DNA of 64,000 bases from Euwallacea fornicatus (taxonomy: Eukaryota > Arthropoda > Insecta > Coleoptera > Curculionidae): positions 1,302,001 to 1,366,000 of the forward strand of contig NC_089551.1 in the NCBI RefSeq assembly GCF_040115645.1, given 5' to 3'. Under the pieces are notes generated by a model. It did no database searches. It had not been told where the DNA came from and worked only from the letters and a program-made list of their open reading frames with translations. A program made the translations under genes and the position numbers. Shown piece by piece: positions 1 to 13,154 of the stretch (within the stretch, counting starts at the first letter, position 1; every line of letters begins with the position of its first letter).

Positions 1-3000
1 AAGTGGCTCTTTGGTGGGTTGGTCAGTTTCTGGCTTCACATCAGCATACTCTTTCACTCTTTCTACGCAAGTCATGCGGTTTTCCAGCTCGCTCCATTGA
101 CGCATCCCCCACTGGAACATCCCGGTTAGAGTCAGAGCTTGGGTTATGGCTAGCCCCATATTGCCTCCATACATCTCTGCAAGCAAATACCCTTTAGAAT
201 TTGGCAATTTATTATTGTGTGCTTGTACCTGTTTGCAAGAACAAAAGGCTAATGGTGACCAATGCCACATACATCACGCAGTGCATGTCTAGCCACAACC
301 CAAAACTTCTTGCGCAGCCCACAAAAGTAAACCAGGCTGCAGCGTTTATGTCCTGGTATCTGTCGAATTGGTCCTGTAGAGCCCCCTGGGCCCCGAACGC
401 TCTGATTGTGGTCAGCCCTTGTAGGGACGCATTGAGGTGTGAATAAATAGGGCTTCGAGCTAGAATTTTATGCGATGACTTTATGGCAAACTAACCCGTT
501 CAATTTTCCTCACTGGTGCCTTCAATCCTCTTCACATCTCTGCTTGTCTTAAGGTAGATTATTCGAAGAAGGTAAAATATTACAAACATTATCACAGTGG
601 GCAGGTACATCCAGGGAAATAGGGTGCCTATTATCACTATAGTGGCGGTCACTAGAAAGGTGATTTGAACGGTTTCCAAAAAAATTAACGGCAACTGTTC
701 ATCAATCGCCCCCATATCACTGGAAAACCGGTTCAGCATCCTTCCAGATGGGTTGGTGTGGAAGAACCTCATGGTGGCGTAGACAATTTTGCTGAACATG
801 TTGTTGTGCAGCCTTAGCGATGCCTTAATGGTGAATCGGTAGAAAGTGAAGGATCTGGTCAAGGTTAGGGTCACTGTTAGAGCTATTAGAACGGTGTAGA
901 TGTAGACGCAGTTTCGTTCGGTGAGGAATGTGCTCCAGGGGAGGCTAGCTAAGTCCGGTTCTTGTGCTGAGGTCAAATTAGTGATGACTACTTCTTTGCC
1001 ATGTTGCTCCAAGTTTACCCTGCGCGTTGCGTTGCATGACCAAAGGGTGATGGCACATGAAAAGGGTCTTACCAGAACAATTGGAAGTAATCTGTGAGAC
1101 TTGCAATAATTTGCGACAGCACAAATCCGAGGATTAATGCCAGAATTTTGCACCAATGCCCTCCAGAGAAGATGTAGCTCTTGTAAACGTCCCAAGAGAC
1201 ATTTCCCACTGTTCTGACCTCTTGTTGCATCGTCGGTTCTTCTTCGCGTCCTTTATCCTCACTCTCGCTCTCCTCCTCCCTCCGATTTTTCTCTTCCTCC
1301 ACCTCGTTCTCATGGTTATAAAGTAGCTTCGCGAACTCAGTACCGCCACTTTGAAGCTCATCATAGCTTCCGCTGGTCTGGACTCGCCCGTCCTCTAGCA
1401 AATATATCTTCTGAACATTTCGCAGATATTGCAGCTGGTGAGTGACCAACACCACAGCCCTTTCCTTCAAATACCCGCGAATGCACTCTTCAAATATGTG
1501 CTTGCCCACATGGGCGTCTACCGCAGATAACGGGTCATCGAGCAGGTATATGTCTGCGTCTTTGTAGACTGCCCTTGCCAGGGTGATTCGGGCCTTCTGC
1601 CCTCCGCTGAGGGTCACTCCCCTTTCCCCAACTATGGTTTTGTCACCAAATGGGAATGAGGAGAAATCGCGATCTAAGGCGCACACCCTGACTACCTCTT
1701 GGTACTTGGTGATGTTGAACTCTCGTCCGAATGTGATGTTTTCGCGGATACTTCCCACGAACAGCCATGGCTCTTGAGGAGCATACGAGACTGATCCATT
1801 CACCCTTAACTCGCCCTTATCCAAGGGAAGCTCTTTTAAAATCAGGTGGAGCAGGGTGGTCTTCCCGCTCCCCACTGGACCTACCACCGCAGCCAACTGG
1901 GTGAGCTTCACAGCAAAATCTATATCATTTAACGTATGCTCCAGCTGGCTGCTGCTCCACTTTAAGGCAGCTCCTTCGATTACGACCCCCATCTCCCTCT
2001 TCATTTCCTCGCCGGCCCCTAAGGGTTGAATGGGAAACGCCTCAGGTTCGACTTCCTGGAAGGTGAGGAATCTATGGAATCTCTTCATTGATATGCCGAC
2101 TTCTGCGAATTGAGTAATACCCTGAGGGAACTGGATCGTGATGGCGTATTGCAGGAGGTTGTAAAATGTGGTGAGTGTGTAAACATATTGGGCGGTGGGT
2201 ATGTTTCCTATGAGCACAAAGGTGACCAGGCACAAGTAAATTGCGCATCTATTGAGGAAGAGGTTTAATGACCCAATGGTGGCTCTTATGTAAGAGATTT
2301 TGCGGATTTGATTCAGCTCCTTTCTGCGGCTAAGCTCCACTAGTTTAGCAAAGTGTTTTTCCCAAGTGTACATTTTGATCACTTGAATTCCGGAGATGAT
2401 TTCGTTCATTAGCCTGATCCTCTCGTCAGTCCTCACCGCGGTCCTGCTGCGGAATATCGAAGTCTTTTTAGCCATCCACACTAAAGTAATTGGAAATTAC
2501 ATATCGTGCCTTTACAGTGTGTCTTACATATATATCAGTAAATAATATATAAAATATCCATGTAAACAATTGCATATCGCCTCCAAGTGATCCAAGACGA
2601 GAGCGTTCGGACAGGACCGCAGTCAGCCCACTATTACACTGAAAAAGATTTTAAAACCAATTCTGAGGGTAATGGGCACTAGAATTTTTCCACGTTTAGT
2701 GCATTTCCGAAATCATGACGTCCTCCATATTATAAACCGTTACAAAGTTTAGTTTATATTCCATTATGCGCGCGCAACAGACACTCTTCATTCAAAATGA
2801 AACAAATTCAACCCTGTGAAACGCCCTTGCTTTTGTGGCATATGGATCGTTCAGACGTCACAGCCGACCAATCGGCAGCGACCAAGTTAGTGATCGCGCG
2901 TTTGGTTGGTTCATACGGAGACTATATTCGTAAGGCGTATTATACAGGGTGTTGAAAAAAGACGCGGCAATATTTAAAGGGGTTATTTCACAGGTCATTT

Positions 3001-4609
3001 GATGGAAAAGAGTTCTTATAAACACAGGTTCGAAAAGATATTGTTCTCAAGATACAGGGTGTAATTTTCTTTAAAATAAAGGTTTTTGAAGAAAAATTCA
3101 AATATCTTTCGGCTATTTTTTTAAAATTTGGTGAAGTTATTCGTAGTGATAAGGAGCTGCTTTGGTCCTGATTAGATTGAAATTATTAAGTCCAGTGGCG
3201 TCAAGGGGGGACACCTTAACCAGATTTATTAGCAAAGGAATGTACCGCACTAACTGCAATTAAATTTCCATATGTTTTTGAAATGAAGCAACAAAAAGTG
3301 AAACTTTTTGTCTCTTGAATTTTGTCGTATCTTGCTTCGTTTACGAGATGAAAAATAAAAGTCTCTTTATTACATGTTCATTTCCAATACAAAAACACTT
3401 TTTAAAAATTCAAGGGTTTATTAAAATTATTCACTGGACTTAATATATAATTTTAATCTAGTTAGGGCCAAATCAGCCCTTTATTACTACAAACAACGCT
3501 ACCGAGTATCAGAAATATCGGTCAAAAGATATTTGAATTATTATTCAAAAACCGTTATAAAAAAAATACCACCCTGTATCTTGGAAACGATATATTTCCG
3601 GACCTACGTTGATTTTTTTCATAAAATGCCCTGAGAAATCACCACCTTAAATATTGCCGCTTTTTCTTCAAACACCCTGTAGATTGTAAGGGGAACACTC
3701 ACTTTGAAAGGGGATGAACAGCACTAACAAAACAACCCCAGCCATGGCTGTAGGCCCCAAGTAAACGTAGCACACGGTCATTACAACCATCGCTTGAATG
3801 GGGCAATACCACAGGCAGTGAAATTGGACGGTCGCAGAGTCCAGCCGGACAATATCATTGGAAAGGAGATTTACCTGCAAGCGGAGTCTCAAATGGGGCT
3901 TGGACGAAGACGGACGTTGCTCACCATTTGCCCCACAGTGATTTCGCGTAGAGCCGATTTCGTCAACTTCAGAGCCTTCCTGTATATCAGAGACGAGATC
4001 GACAGCCTGATCTGGAGGCTCAACTGCAAGGTCGTCAGAAGAAAGTAATGACTAACTAGAACTTGCAGGAACAGGATGAGCACTATCAGAGAAGCGTATA
4101 TGTAGACCCGCTCTATGATCATCGTGGTGCCCGGTCGGTAGTGGTCCAGGAACTTGGATATCACTAGAGGCTGTGACAATCTGTATTTCGTGCGATTGAT
4201 CAGTAAAGTGGTTAGTTACGCTTAAAACTCTCACTTAATGACTGTCTCAAGTAAAATCCATATGAAGCCCGTGTACAAAAAATCCTTCCAGTAGACTCTC
4301 CACAAAACTCTCCACAAAGAGGGATCAGTTCTGGCATTCACTTCCTGATTCCAGGCCACTTCGAGTCTATCCCCTAAATACTGGGAGTTGTGAGCTTTGA
4401 AGGGTGGTAATAAGTCAGCCTCGGTTAGGTCTTTTTTAAAGCCCGCAGTGAATATCGGCCACATATATCTGGAACTCTGTATAGGCATTCTCTTGGAGAG
4501 CAATAGCCGCCACTTACGTGTAGAAAAGCCTGGAAAAAATTCTGGCATCCTCAAACGGATGAGCCGAGTCTGCTTTAAATTCGCTCGTCTTGCCCTTGGT
4601 CCCGTCCAT
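1..4609 (-). CDS. ABCC-family (MRP4-like) ABC transporter, 3' end outside window
   Basis: ATP-driven export pump of the plasma membrane, ABCC/MRP4 type. Exons on the minus strand: 4518-4609, 4235-4468, 3925-4180, 3703-3874, 1073-2480, 514-1019, 229-459 and 1-176 (continuing off the edge), about 1025 codons in phase. Visible in order: short cytosolic N-terminus, TMD1, NBD1 with Walker A GPVGSGKTT (about 452-460), signature LSGGQ (542-546), Walker B LLDD (564-567) and the H-loop VTHQ, then an acidic linker, TMD2 and the conserved RSPIYSHLNASLQGLTTIRA stretch. NBD2 would follow outside the window; family members are about 1300 residues. The start is the first ATG before the conserved FSRLFYT exon. 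The TMD1 intron carries an inverted-repeat element. There is no LTD0-like N-terminal membrane domain, so it is a short ABCC. The physiological substrate cannot be told from sequence. Confidence 0.93.
2943..3681. mobile_element. 739 bp inverted-repeat element inside ABCC intron 4
   Basis: It starts TACAGGGTGTTGAAAAAAG and ends with the near reverse complement. The inverted ends match over about 37 bp with a few differences, including the internal GCGGCAATATTTAA. There is no open reading frame of note, so it is a non-autonomous MITE-like element. The outer TA on both ends may be a TA target duplication, as in Tc1/mariner-like elements, or part of the repeat. Confidence 0.8.
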
Positions 4610-5697
4610 GGCGCCAATCTGTCCATCAATACGGTCCTGTTCCTGGGCAAAATTCCGATATTAATCAGTCGCCTTCAAACGCGTTGCGTGGGTACGTTAT
4701 GGGAAATGGCTTTTCCACCGTTAAGCTACTATACACTTTCCAAATGAAGTTTTCACGCCTGACTGACCTGACGAGATGAGAAAGGCATACTTAATTCCTT
4801 ATTGTAAACTATTTAGTGCTAAAGCAAATAATAGGCGCTGCGATAAAAATGAATAAACGTGCGATATCAAATTAGGTTCGACAACTCAAGCGCATGTCAA
4901 GCTTAGATTCAGTAATTGCTGCATCTCTAGGAGGTCGAAGCCGGACTGTCTTCGGTTATCACACACGGCTGGATTTGTGGTGACGCGCACGAACGTCAGT
5001 GCAGGAAAGCCAAGGAAGTGTGCGATGAGGTTTTTCAGGTTCCCCTAAGGCCCCTCTCCATTTTCAAGATATTTTCTTAGATATTATTGCCAATGTAAAA
5101 CTCCTTTATTAATCGTCCCTTTATTAGTTCCATTTCATATATATTTTTTTAAACAAAAAGCTCCGGTATCTTGAGCCTTCTTCACATTTTCGTTAAGTTT
5201 CTAATCTAAATGTCTTCAAACCGCCATATTTGGTCGTGAATCTGCGTCTCGCTGGTAGCTGAGTTGTGGAAAACATACGAGGGCGGAACACGAACTTCAG
5301 CGACCTCTCCTGCCTTTCTTGCACTATCTCCCGATCGTGTCAGCACGAGTCGCGTCTCTTTATCGAGTCTCATTGAGCGTTTCCGTCAATTTTCTTTGGG
5401 AATTTTCACGAATTTTGCTTAGAAAAGGCGACATATGTGCGTACGTGTAAATAGTAAACAACCCTCGTAACGCCGGGACAGCCGCCATTTTGGAGGTTTC
5501 GGCGCAAGCGCTAAACTTCAAACCACGGGAAAGAAATGTCTGGCGCGCAAGTATCATCAGTTGATTATATCTAGACGTAAAGGGCGTTCGCAATGTAATG
5601 GGGGTCTAAAGGTTTGGTGCTTTGCGAAGAACGTTTTCACTGTATGAGCTGTTCAGGTCGATGGGAACGTTCATAGTAAACCACTTTACTGCATTAA
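4610..5697. other. Intergenic, ABCC start to CHK gene 3' end
   Basis: Nothing coding recognised. It should contain the ABCC promoter next to 4610. A 77-codon minus-strand frame at 5360-5593 has no recognisable domain and is probably chance. Confidence 0.5.
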
Positions 5698-7182
5698 TTA
5701 CTCTTTTAACTCGCAAGCCTGCGTCAGCACTTTAAAGTAGTTGTCATTGCCGCACTGCACCGAACACTTAAACTTCTTAACCACCTCCGCCTTTCCGTCC
5801 TCCAATCCCACCTCCATGTGAAGCTCCGCATTCTCTCCTTCAACTTTCAGAAAATAATCCCTTAAGTTGTACACAGTACTCTCTAATAGTTCCTCCAGCA
5901 CTTCGTAGCAATTTTCCCTGCTAACTTTGGGCTCCTTCAAAGTCTCTACCAGCTCCTGCACTGCATCCACGACTAGATCCCTGAAAATCGGGTCTTTTCT
6001 GTAGAGCTCCCTCAGAAAAGGTCCTTTATTCTGAAACAAGTGCCTCTCATAGGCTTTTTGGTCCTTTTGCAATAGCTTGTAAAACCCCGGCTTGGCCCCC
6101 CAATCCTCCAAATGGAGCAGAGCTCGAAGCTTAATCGCGGGCATCAGGTAGTTGATAGATTGTTGGAAGTCTTGGAAAGTGACGATTTTGTCTAGATGCA
6201 GTTCATGACGCATCAATTCTGCGTGCAAACATTCGTAGTAGTATTTGATCAAGTATGTGAAGTAGTGTTGCCGGAATACTCGGGTGGTGCTGGTGAAGAT
6301 GAAGAAGAGCACATCGTAGGCTGGTAGAAAGTATCTGCAGAAACCGAAGTTTATGAGGACACATTCTGCAGGTGTGTGAGAGTGCGTTTCATAGTTGAAC
6401 AGCACGTTTTTGGTGTGCAAATCCCCGTGTCCCAACACGTTTCTGAACTTCGTTTGGTGTTGCAGTCTTCTCGATGTTTTTTCAATCAGCCTATTCAAAT
6501 TAGCGTCAATAAGAGAAATGTCAAAGTCCATAAACTCCTTCATCAACACCTTCAGCCCTTTAATCCCCGCCTCAACGGTCCGTTTTGCTAATCCCTTCTC
6601 GTTCAACCTCCACAGAGGTTCTTGCGCCAGCAAATCTGCCTCATCAAACAACCTCTTGCTGTTCTCATTCTGGTGATTTTCCTCATAAATCAGACTACCT
6701 GCATGAAGTTTGGCGGTGGCTTTCAGCACCAAGCAAACATGAAATCGATCAAGTATGTGCGTGCTTGTCTTCCTGGTCAACTCGTATAATCTCAACGACA
6801 TGTCCTCCAAGATCATGATCCTCCCAACCTCTCCGAAGACGTACTCTGCCAGAAAGTCCGTTTCATAGTTTGTTAAGGATTCTTTGAGGAACGTTATGAA
6901 GTGTTTATAAAAGCAGATTTCCCTCTCTGAGCTTTTGATGAAAATTTGAAGTTCGTTCAAGGGGGCGCACTCAGTGCGGAACTTTTTTAAGAAGAAGCGG
7001 AAGCGCGATATGTTCCTGGATATCTTAGCGCTCACCTCCAGGAGGCAGTTCGGCTTGTAGTACTCACGTTCCTTGTCCTCGAAGGGCTTGATTTTGAAGG
7101 TTACCACCTCGAATTCTTCAGTGTTGATACAGTGTTTGATGGCGCTGTCGCAGTCGGAACGTGTCACCAAATTCTTGTCCAT
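5698..7182 (-). CDS. CHK/EcKinase-like protein, putative pseudokinase
   Basis: Single-exon gene of 494 residues, member of the insect CHK kinase-like family (EcK/DUF1679; related to choline and aminoglycoside kinases). Some members are proposed to phosphorylate ecdysteroids or small xenobiotics. Visible: a possible ATP-site lysine in FFLKKF (about 61-68), ILEDMS (about 124-130), catalytic-loop HGDLHTKNVLF (252-262) and, where the family has DFQ/DFG, INFGF with Asn at 278. The catalytic-loop Asp and Asn are present, but the metal-binding Asp is replaced. The N-terminus FKIKPFEDKEREYY is unusual for the family. Length is a little above the usual 400-430. The start is the first in-frame ATG, and the reading frame has no stop or frameshift. 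It is either a pseudokinase or a recently altered paralogue. Confidence 0.88.
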   Translation of the reverse strand: MDKNLVTRSDCDSAIKHCINTEEFEVVTFKIKPFEDKEREYYKPNCLLEVSAKISRNISRFRFFLKKFRTECAPLNELQIFIKSSEREICFYKHFITFLKESLTNYETDFLAEYVFGEVGRIMILEDMSLRLYELTRKTSTHILDRFHVCLVLKATAKLHAGSLIYEENHQNENSKRLFDEADLLAQEPLWRLNEKGLAKRTVEAGIKGLKVLMKEFMDFDISLIDANLNRLIEKTSRRLQHQTKFRNVLGHGDLHTKNVLFNYETHSHTPAECVLINFGFCRYFLPAYDVLFFIFTSTTRVFRQHYFTYLIKYYYECLHAELMRHELHLDKIVTFQDFQQSINYLMPAIKLRALLHLEDWGAKPGFYKLLQKDQKAYERHLFQNKGPFLRELYRKDPIFRDLVVDAVQELVETLKEPKVSRENCYEVLEELLESTVYNLRDYFLKVEGENAELHMEVGLEDGKAEVVKKFKCSVQCGNDNYFKVLTQACELKE

Positions 7183-9605
7183 TTTGGGAGATAACTGCCG
7201 AGCTCACGATCCTTCCATCGCCACGTCCGCTTATCGGGACGCGATAAGGTTAAATGATGGATTAGTTTTATCTATACAGAATGTGAAGCAGGTTTGTTGG
7301 AGCGTGTGATGATGTTAATATTTGTTGGATCCAAGGAAGTTAATAAAAACGTAGGTAAATAATGCCGCGAGGCTTCAAACTGCCCCCCCCCCTCCTCTCT
7401 CCTCCTCCTTCTCCTCCTCCACCACACCGCATCCACGAGATTTTTCAACAGATTATTCTTATTAAAAAATGTTAGAGCAATTAAATAGAACAAAAAATAC
7501 TATGTTTTGATGTTTGGTTGGTTTTTTAATGTCCCTATCGATTAGTTTTTGAGAAAATCAAGGGTAAATTTAGTAAAAAATGCAATACAAACTCGGTTAA
7601 ATCGTACGTAAACAATGAAGAAATTTGTTTATTGATAAGAAATTTATTTGTTTTCGATTTGGGCTCACAAACGATCTTTGGCTATTTTTAATTTCCTTTT
7701 TATACTTTTTTGTTTATCAAATGAGTTACTTAATAATATATTTCGTCACGATTGAATCGATTAGATAAACTTTATATCTCAGCAACAAGTGGCTTTCGAG
7801 CAACAGGAAAAAATGCGTAAGTTTTTACAGGGCATTGACGCTTTTATCAACAGAAAGTAATCGATATTGTCTAAAAATGTTTAAATTTAGATAGTTGTCC
7901 CAGGTGTCCTGAATTACCCATTTTTGTCAATACAATACTGCGATTTTAATCATTAATTAAGATATAAAACAATTTCTCACGTGTGACTTTAAACTTAGCA
8001 GTATCAAGGTACAGTGCTAATACCATACAGGGTGTCTCAGGCCTAAGTTTTAGGGATTATTCCGAACGACAATAGTAGACATTCGAGTGCAAGAACCCTG
8101 CATGGGGGGAAATGTCTCACTAACGCGCTACGACCTTATAGTACTTAAGAGAGTTCTGTGCAAAAATCTGTTCTATCGAGTTTCAGTAAATTTCATTTGA
8201 ATCTATTTCCACAAAATAAAGTTGCAGTAATTGTTGATGTATCATCAGTATAGTCCTTGAACTTGAACGCACCTGTTTAAACCGCACACATGGTTTCTGC
8301 GGACTTAACTAAAAATTTGATAATCGTTTTAAACGATTTAAGCAATAATTCGTGATATCAGTTCTTGTTCTGATTTCACTGACGATTCGTGAATCAGCGA
8401 CTTTACACGTTCTTAAGGAGAGAAACCGAAAGGGGTCAAATCGGGTGATTTTGAGGGCCACGGAACCGGACCACCTCTGCCGATCTATCGTTGTCCGAAT
8501 TGACGATCCGAATAGCGACGGACTTGAACGGAAAAGTGAGCAGGCACTCCGTCATGTTCAAAATTTGCAAAACTAATGAGCAGATGTCTCAAACTCGATG
8601 ATCTAGAATTTTCATCATCACCCGGTGACTGAGATAATCATTGAGCAAAAAGCAGTTAATAGGGGCGTTTAGGTTGCAACAATTACTTTAGTGTTATTTC
8701 GTCCGAACAAATTCAAATGAAACGTATTAAAGCTCGGTAAAACGCATTTTTCGTGTCTTAAAGCAGCATAAGCCCACAGCGCCTTGGGGCGACACTTTCG
8801 GACGTGGGGCCTAGTACTCAGATGTCTTCCATTGCAGCACTGAAGAATCCCTAGAAGTCCCTAGATCCCCTAGTTCTAAAACCTCCGGTAAATTGTGCGG
8901 AAATGGCCAATTCACATCATGGACACTCACATGGAATAAGATGGTTCGTTTGACATAGCGATAAAATACGCATACCAGCAATATATGTATGTAAAAAGGG
9001 GGTAGTTTAATTTAAATTATTCCCCCTTTTTTTAGTATAAACTCGGTGCTTCTTTCTTAAAATTTGTCCATATTTTTCTTACTCATTAACAGAGTCGCAC
9101 ACGTACAACTTGGTTGTGACGACACTATAGAAGGAGAGCGATTAAACCGTCTTTCCAGCCTTAAGTATAAAAAAACTGGGCACTGACCATGGGCGTACCC
9201 TGACTAGAGTGAAATTAAAATTGTTTAGCATAGCGTAAAGGCACTGATCGTGCAGGATTTCATTCTTTATAGAAGCTTCCGACTCTAGACGCGAACACTG
9301 ACCTTTTAAAATCATAAGGAATACCGCTAGGACAATTCCTGCCCATGAGGCACCTTATGCTTAATCTTCAGAGCAGCGTTGTGATTCCATCCTACACGAT
9401 AACGCTAGCCATAGGCGTAACGCAGGGATACATCACCTTGGCCTACCTCATGACAAATGAAAAAACTAAATAATAATACTAGTAAAATAATTGTTAAATC
9501 CAAAACAATATACACAATAAAAAAATGGATTAACTTGTTAATTTATTATATTTGCCAGTAATTAATGGCATTGTCATGTACAATGTCATGTTAAGTATAG
9601 ATAAT
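7183..9605. other. Intergenic, 2.4 kb, no gene seen
   Basis: It holds the upstream region of the CHK gene, a pyrimidine tract (about 7381-7425, CCCCCC followed by CTCCTC repeats) and one TACAGGGTG element end at 8026. A minus-strand AATAAA at 9542-9547 lies about 60 bases past the esterase stop and could be its poly(A) signal. The 74-codon plus-strand frame at 8352-8576 is unsupported. Confidence 0.5.
8026..8110 (+). repeat. TACAGGGTG element end, partner not found
   Basis: TACAGGGTGTCTCAGGCCTA resembles the ends of the inverted-repeat elements elsewhere in the window. No matching right end could be placed, so the right limit here is arbitrary. Confidence 0.4.
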
Positions 9606-12600
9606 TTAATATGTAGTGTAACCGCCACTGCCGTATTTCTGGAAAAGTGAGTCGTAGAACTGATAGTCTTTCTCGTCAGGATTGAGATCCAAGTTTATGC
9701 TCTCGTTCAGCCACACATATTTCAGATCCCCATTCGTAGTAATCTGGGGCCATATAACGTGGTCCAGTAACGCCTCCGCTGTAGGAGTTGGATTGCTACA
9801 ACGATTGAATTAGTTAATTGTGCAACAAAGATTTAATCAAGGGCTTACGATGATTTGGCAAAGTTAGTCCACAGTCTGACCAGTTTATCCCTCACTTTCA
9901 GGTCGGTGGAACTGTATTCTCCAGGTTGTTTAAACAAGTAGAAGAGCTCCTCAGCATGTCCAGTTCCTAAATCGATCCTTGCGTTAATAACCAATACACT
10001 TAAAGGAAAATAATTGCCTCACCTTTATAAGGTGTGTCTCCAATAATGTCTCCCTTATATCCAAAAACGTAGAAGTAAACTGCAGATAAATGGGGGGCCA
10101 CGTTCTCCGCCAATCTCCGCACTCCCCTGGTAAATTGGTCCGCGTTGATAAACTAGAAAATACCACTCCTGAATATGTTTCTGGAGGTTTTGTTGAGGGG
10201 ACTCACGTCAACGACCTCGCTAAGCTGATTTCTTAACGGCTCGTCATTAAAATACTTTCTTCTGATCTCATTGGCGACGGTTCTCCTGACGGAGCTCTTG
10301 GAACTCAAGCTGTAAGGCGCCAGATTGGTACTGGATATGTCGAAGAGTGTCAAATATGATAGAAGGGTGTCTGTTGAATTGAACGAAAATGAAATCGTGT
10401 TGACGATAGCAATGAAAGAGTCTTACCTGGCAATCTGAAAGCATGTCCAGCCTCATTGCTCGTATGTCCGATCATAATAGGCACCTTGCTGGGGAATTCT
10501 CCATTTTTCAAAAACTCATCACTATTTTTTGTGAAGACTGCATCGGGACCTTCCGCTTCTATTATGGGAGCCCAGGGCAGACCTCTCAGGGGGTTCACTG
10601 CGAACACCTAAATAAACATAAAGTGAATATCATGCTTGAACCGGTGTGAAGAAGAATTTGTGTTTTGATCCTTTAAATGCGAAAACTCTCTCCTCAACGA
10701 ATCGTCGCATCGTCTGGTGGGCCTGGCATGCAAACTCGTCTTCCACGCAGATTGCGACTTCAATTGTTTTGGTTGTCGTAACTACTATACTCTTTGACAT
10801 TTTAATTTTTTGAGAACGTTGAAAGTAAACCGGCAGTTTAATCAGTTCCAACCCAGGAAAAATACTCAAATCAATAAAATTCTGAGAAATCGTAGTATGG
10901 AGACTGTTCTGTGCCTAAATCCCGGTGTATTTGAGACGCGTTCGTACGAAATATCGCGTTTCAAAACTTGGAGTGAGGCCATGCCGTGTGCTGTGCCCGT
11001 AAGAACACTTTAAAAACATTCAATTTTCTTCGCAGATTTCACGAAAACATATTCAAAAAGCGAAGAATACTGGATGGCGGGATGGAATTTCGAGTTTGGA
11101 GCAAACTTCTAGCAGTATTTGAGGTAACTTATTAACTATTCCAAGGAGACCGTATCCACAGGCAAAGTTTTATATGTTCGAAAACGGCTATTTTCTTATT
11201 ATTACATAACTAATAAAGTAAAGGGCAATTTCAATTACACCTTTTTACATGAATTAACGAAATAAAAAAGATTCGGGAAGTTGTTTTTTGACTACCTACT
11301 TTCGAGACTTCCGGAAGTTACTTCCTGTTAATCGTCACCAATGTAAGTATTAGGGGTTTTCGCATACTTTACGTCGCAAATCACGCAATAAGTGTCGGGT
11401 GTCGTCAGTTGTGGAAATTGTCGATTATGTAGAATTATTTTCAACTTTTGATATCTTGTTAATCGGTTTCACATATTTTAAAGAGTCAATAGAAGTAAAG
11501 TGAACTATGAAAAAATAGTACTAATTTTTTTGTTGAAAGTGTTCAGTACCTGATGTCCGAATATACATAGGCCTGTCCCTGACTTTCACGTCGACAAATT
11601 ACACTCACAAGTGTAATACACTTACTTGATTGTAAACGCTCATCGCAGCTTTTTGCAAAACATAAGCATCCACATTCCTCAGGTTGGTTAGCAAAGTTCT
11701 GGCCAAAAGACTTGGAATTCCCAGAGTGTATCCCACATGGAAAGCAGCCTGTCTAGCCCGGGTGGTTAAAGCCCACAAATTCAACGATGACCCGCTTTGT
11801 ATTATTGCGTTGTTGAACAAACCTGCTCGCATCAGTGATTAAAGAAATTAGTCAAATCGGCATTACCTTACCTTGCGCCTGAGGAATTTGCAGCAAATAC
11901 GACACCGAAGCTCCGCCAGCGCTTTCACCGAAAATAGTGATTCTGTTGCGATCTCCTCCGAAGGACTCGATATTGTCGTTTATCCATTTAAGAGCTAAGA
12001 CTTGGTCTTTGAGACCCCAATTTCCGGACACCGTTTGATCCTCTGTGCTCATGAAGCCCAAAATGCCAAGACGGTAATTGAAGGAGACGAAAACGACATT
12101 GTCGTTTAGTAAGTAATCTGGGGCGAAGCTTTCGTAGGAAGAGTCGCCACTAGTGAAGCCCCCGCCGTAAATCCAAACCATAACAGCCAATTTGAAAGCA
12201 TTCTATATAATGCTTATGGGAGTTAATTTATCGGTCAAGCCTGGGCAAATTACCTGGGGAGAGTAAACGTTGACATAAAGACAATCTTCGTCGCCCTTTA
12301 TATCTTCGTTAGATCCCTGAATGCAGGCGTTAGCATCGTTTGTGGCGTTCCAATAACCCTTCCAGGGGACGTTTTGTACTGGGGACTAAACTAACTTTTA
12401 ATATGTTTGTAAATTAATTTAATCGAGGGCTTACAGCAAATCTTAAATTCCCAATAGGCGGTAGGGCGTACGGAATTCCACGGAATGCGTTGTATTTGGT
12501 GCCTTGGCTAGTAACATTGGATGTCCCTACAACGAACCCATCCGCAATTTCTACTATAGGAGAATTGTCATATCCATTTATTTCTTCTTCTGGTATTATC

Positions 12601-12711
12601 TATGGAGGAAATTGAAAAATTACTGGAAATCAAGGAAGGTTGTTACCAGTGTACCTTGCCGAGAGCACTCAACACACACAGAGTAAGTAACACAGTTACT
12701 TGTTTCGCCAT
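9606..12711 (-). CDS. Secreted type-B carboxylesterase
   Basis: Alpha/beta-hydrolase of the insect esterase clade, hydrolysing carboxyl esters outside the cell. Ten exons: 12655-12711, 12435-12599, 12254-12385, 11872-12202, 11626-11822, 10427-10607, 10207-10370, 10023-10152, 9849-9966 and 9606-9795, giving 554 residues, the usual family length. A signal peptide covers about residues 1-18 (MAKQVTVLLTLCVLSALG). The triad is intact: Ser212 in FGESAGGA, Glu346 in GHTSNEAG and His456 in GTGHAEEL. EDCLYVNVYSP and the oxyanion-hole GGGF are present. The C-terminus ends GGYTTY with no ER-retention or GPI signal. It could be a juvenile-hormone, pheromone or detoxification esterase; the diagnostic GQSAG of juvenile-hormone esterases is GESAG here, so a general or detoxifying role is more likely. 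Confidence 0.93.
10630..10800 (-). other. 56-codon open frame in esterase intron 6, unknown
   Basis: This is a short frame beginning MSKSIVVTTTKTIEVAIC inside the only long intron of the esterase gene (10608-11625). It shows no domain, signal peptide or membrane segment. It could be a remnant of an inserted sequence or chance. Confidence 0.15.
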
Positions 12712-13154
12712 CTTTTCGGACTGAATGGGTTTACTCACCCTCTCACTGATTTTATAAATGGCTCATTGATCCGGTTTAATTAATCCATCAGTTGATAGGT
12801 TTATTGGTGATATTAAGGAGCTTTTAAATCAATAAAACAAAATTACAGTATAAAAAAACTTAAGATTAATTTCCCCTAAATCATTTTTATTTGACTTTGG
12901 ATTTTGGTGTTGTTTTATCGGTTCCTTTATAATTGTTTCATCATTAGAAAAAAAAAATGTAGAGTGAAGAAAATAAATCTTAAAGTGAAGCGAAATGGGA
13001 TTCTCCAATTAGTGAGGCTTCAGGCTGTCAATTAATACATAGAAATATTTAGTATATTTTTAATATGGTGACGACTGTACAGTAAAAGTTTTATTAACAT
13101 TACAGGCGCTTTACATAGTATAATGTCACCGTCTTCATCAAACTTTCGTTTAAG

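Noticed and set aside
5360..5593. 77-codon minus-strand frame between ABCC and CHK genes
   Set aside because: No homology recognised and no coding-like codon use.
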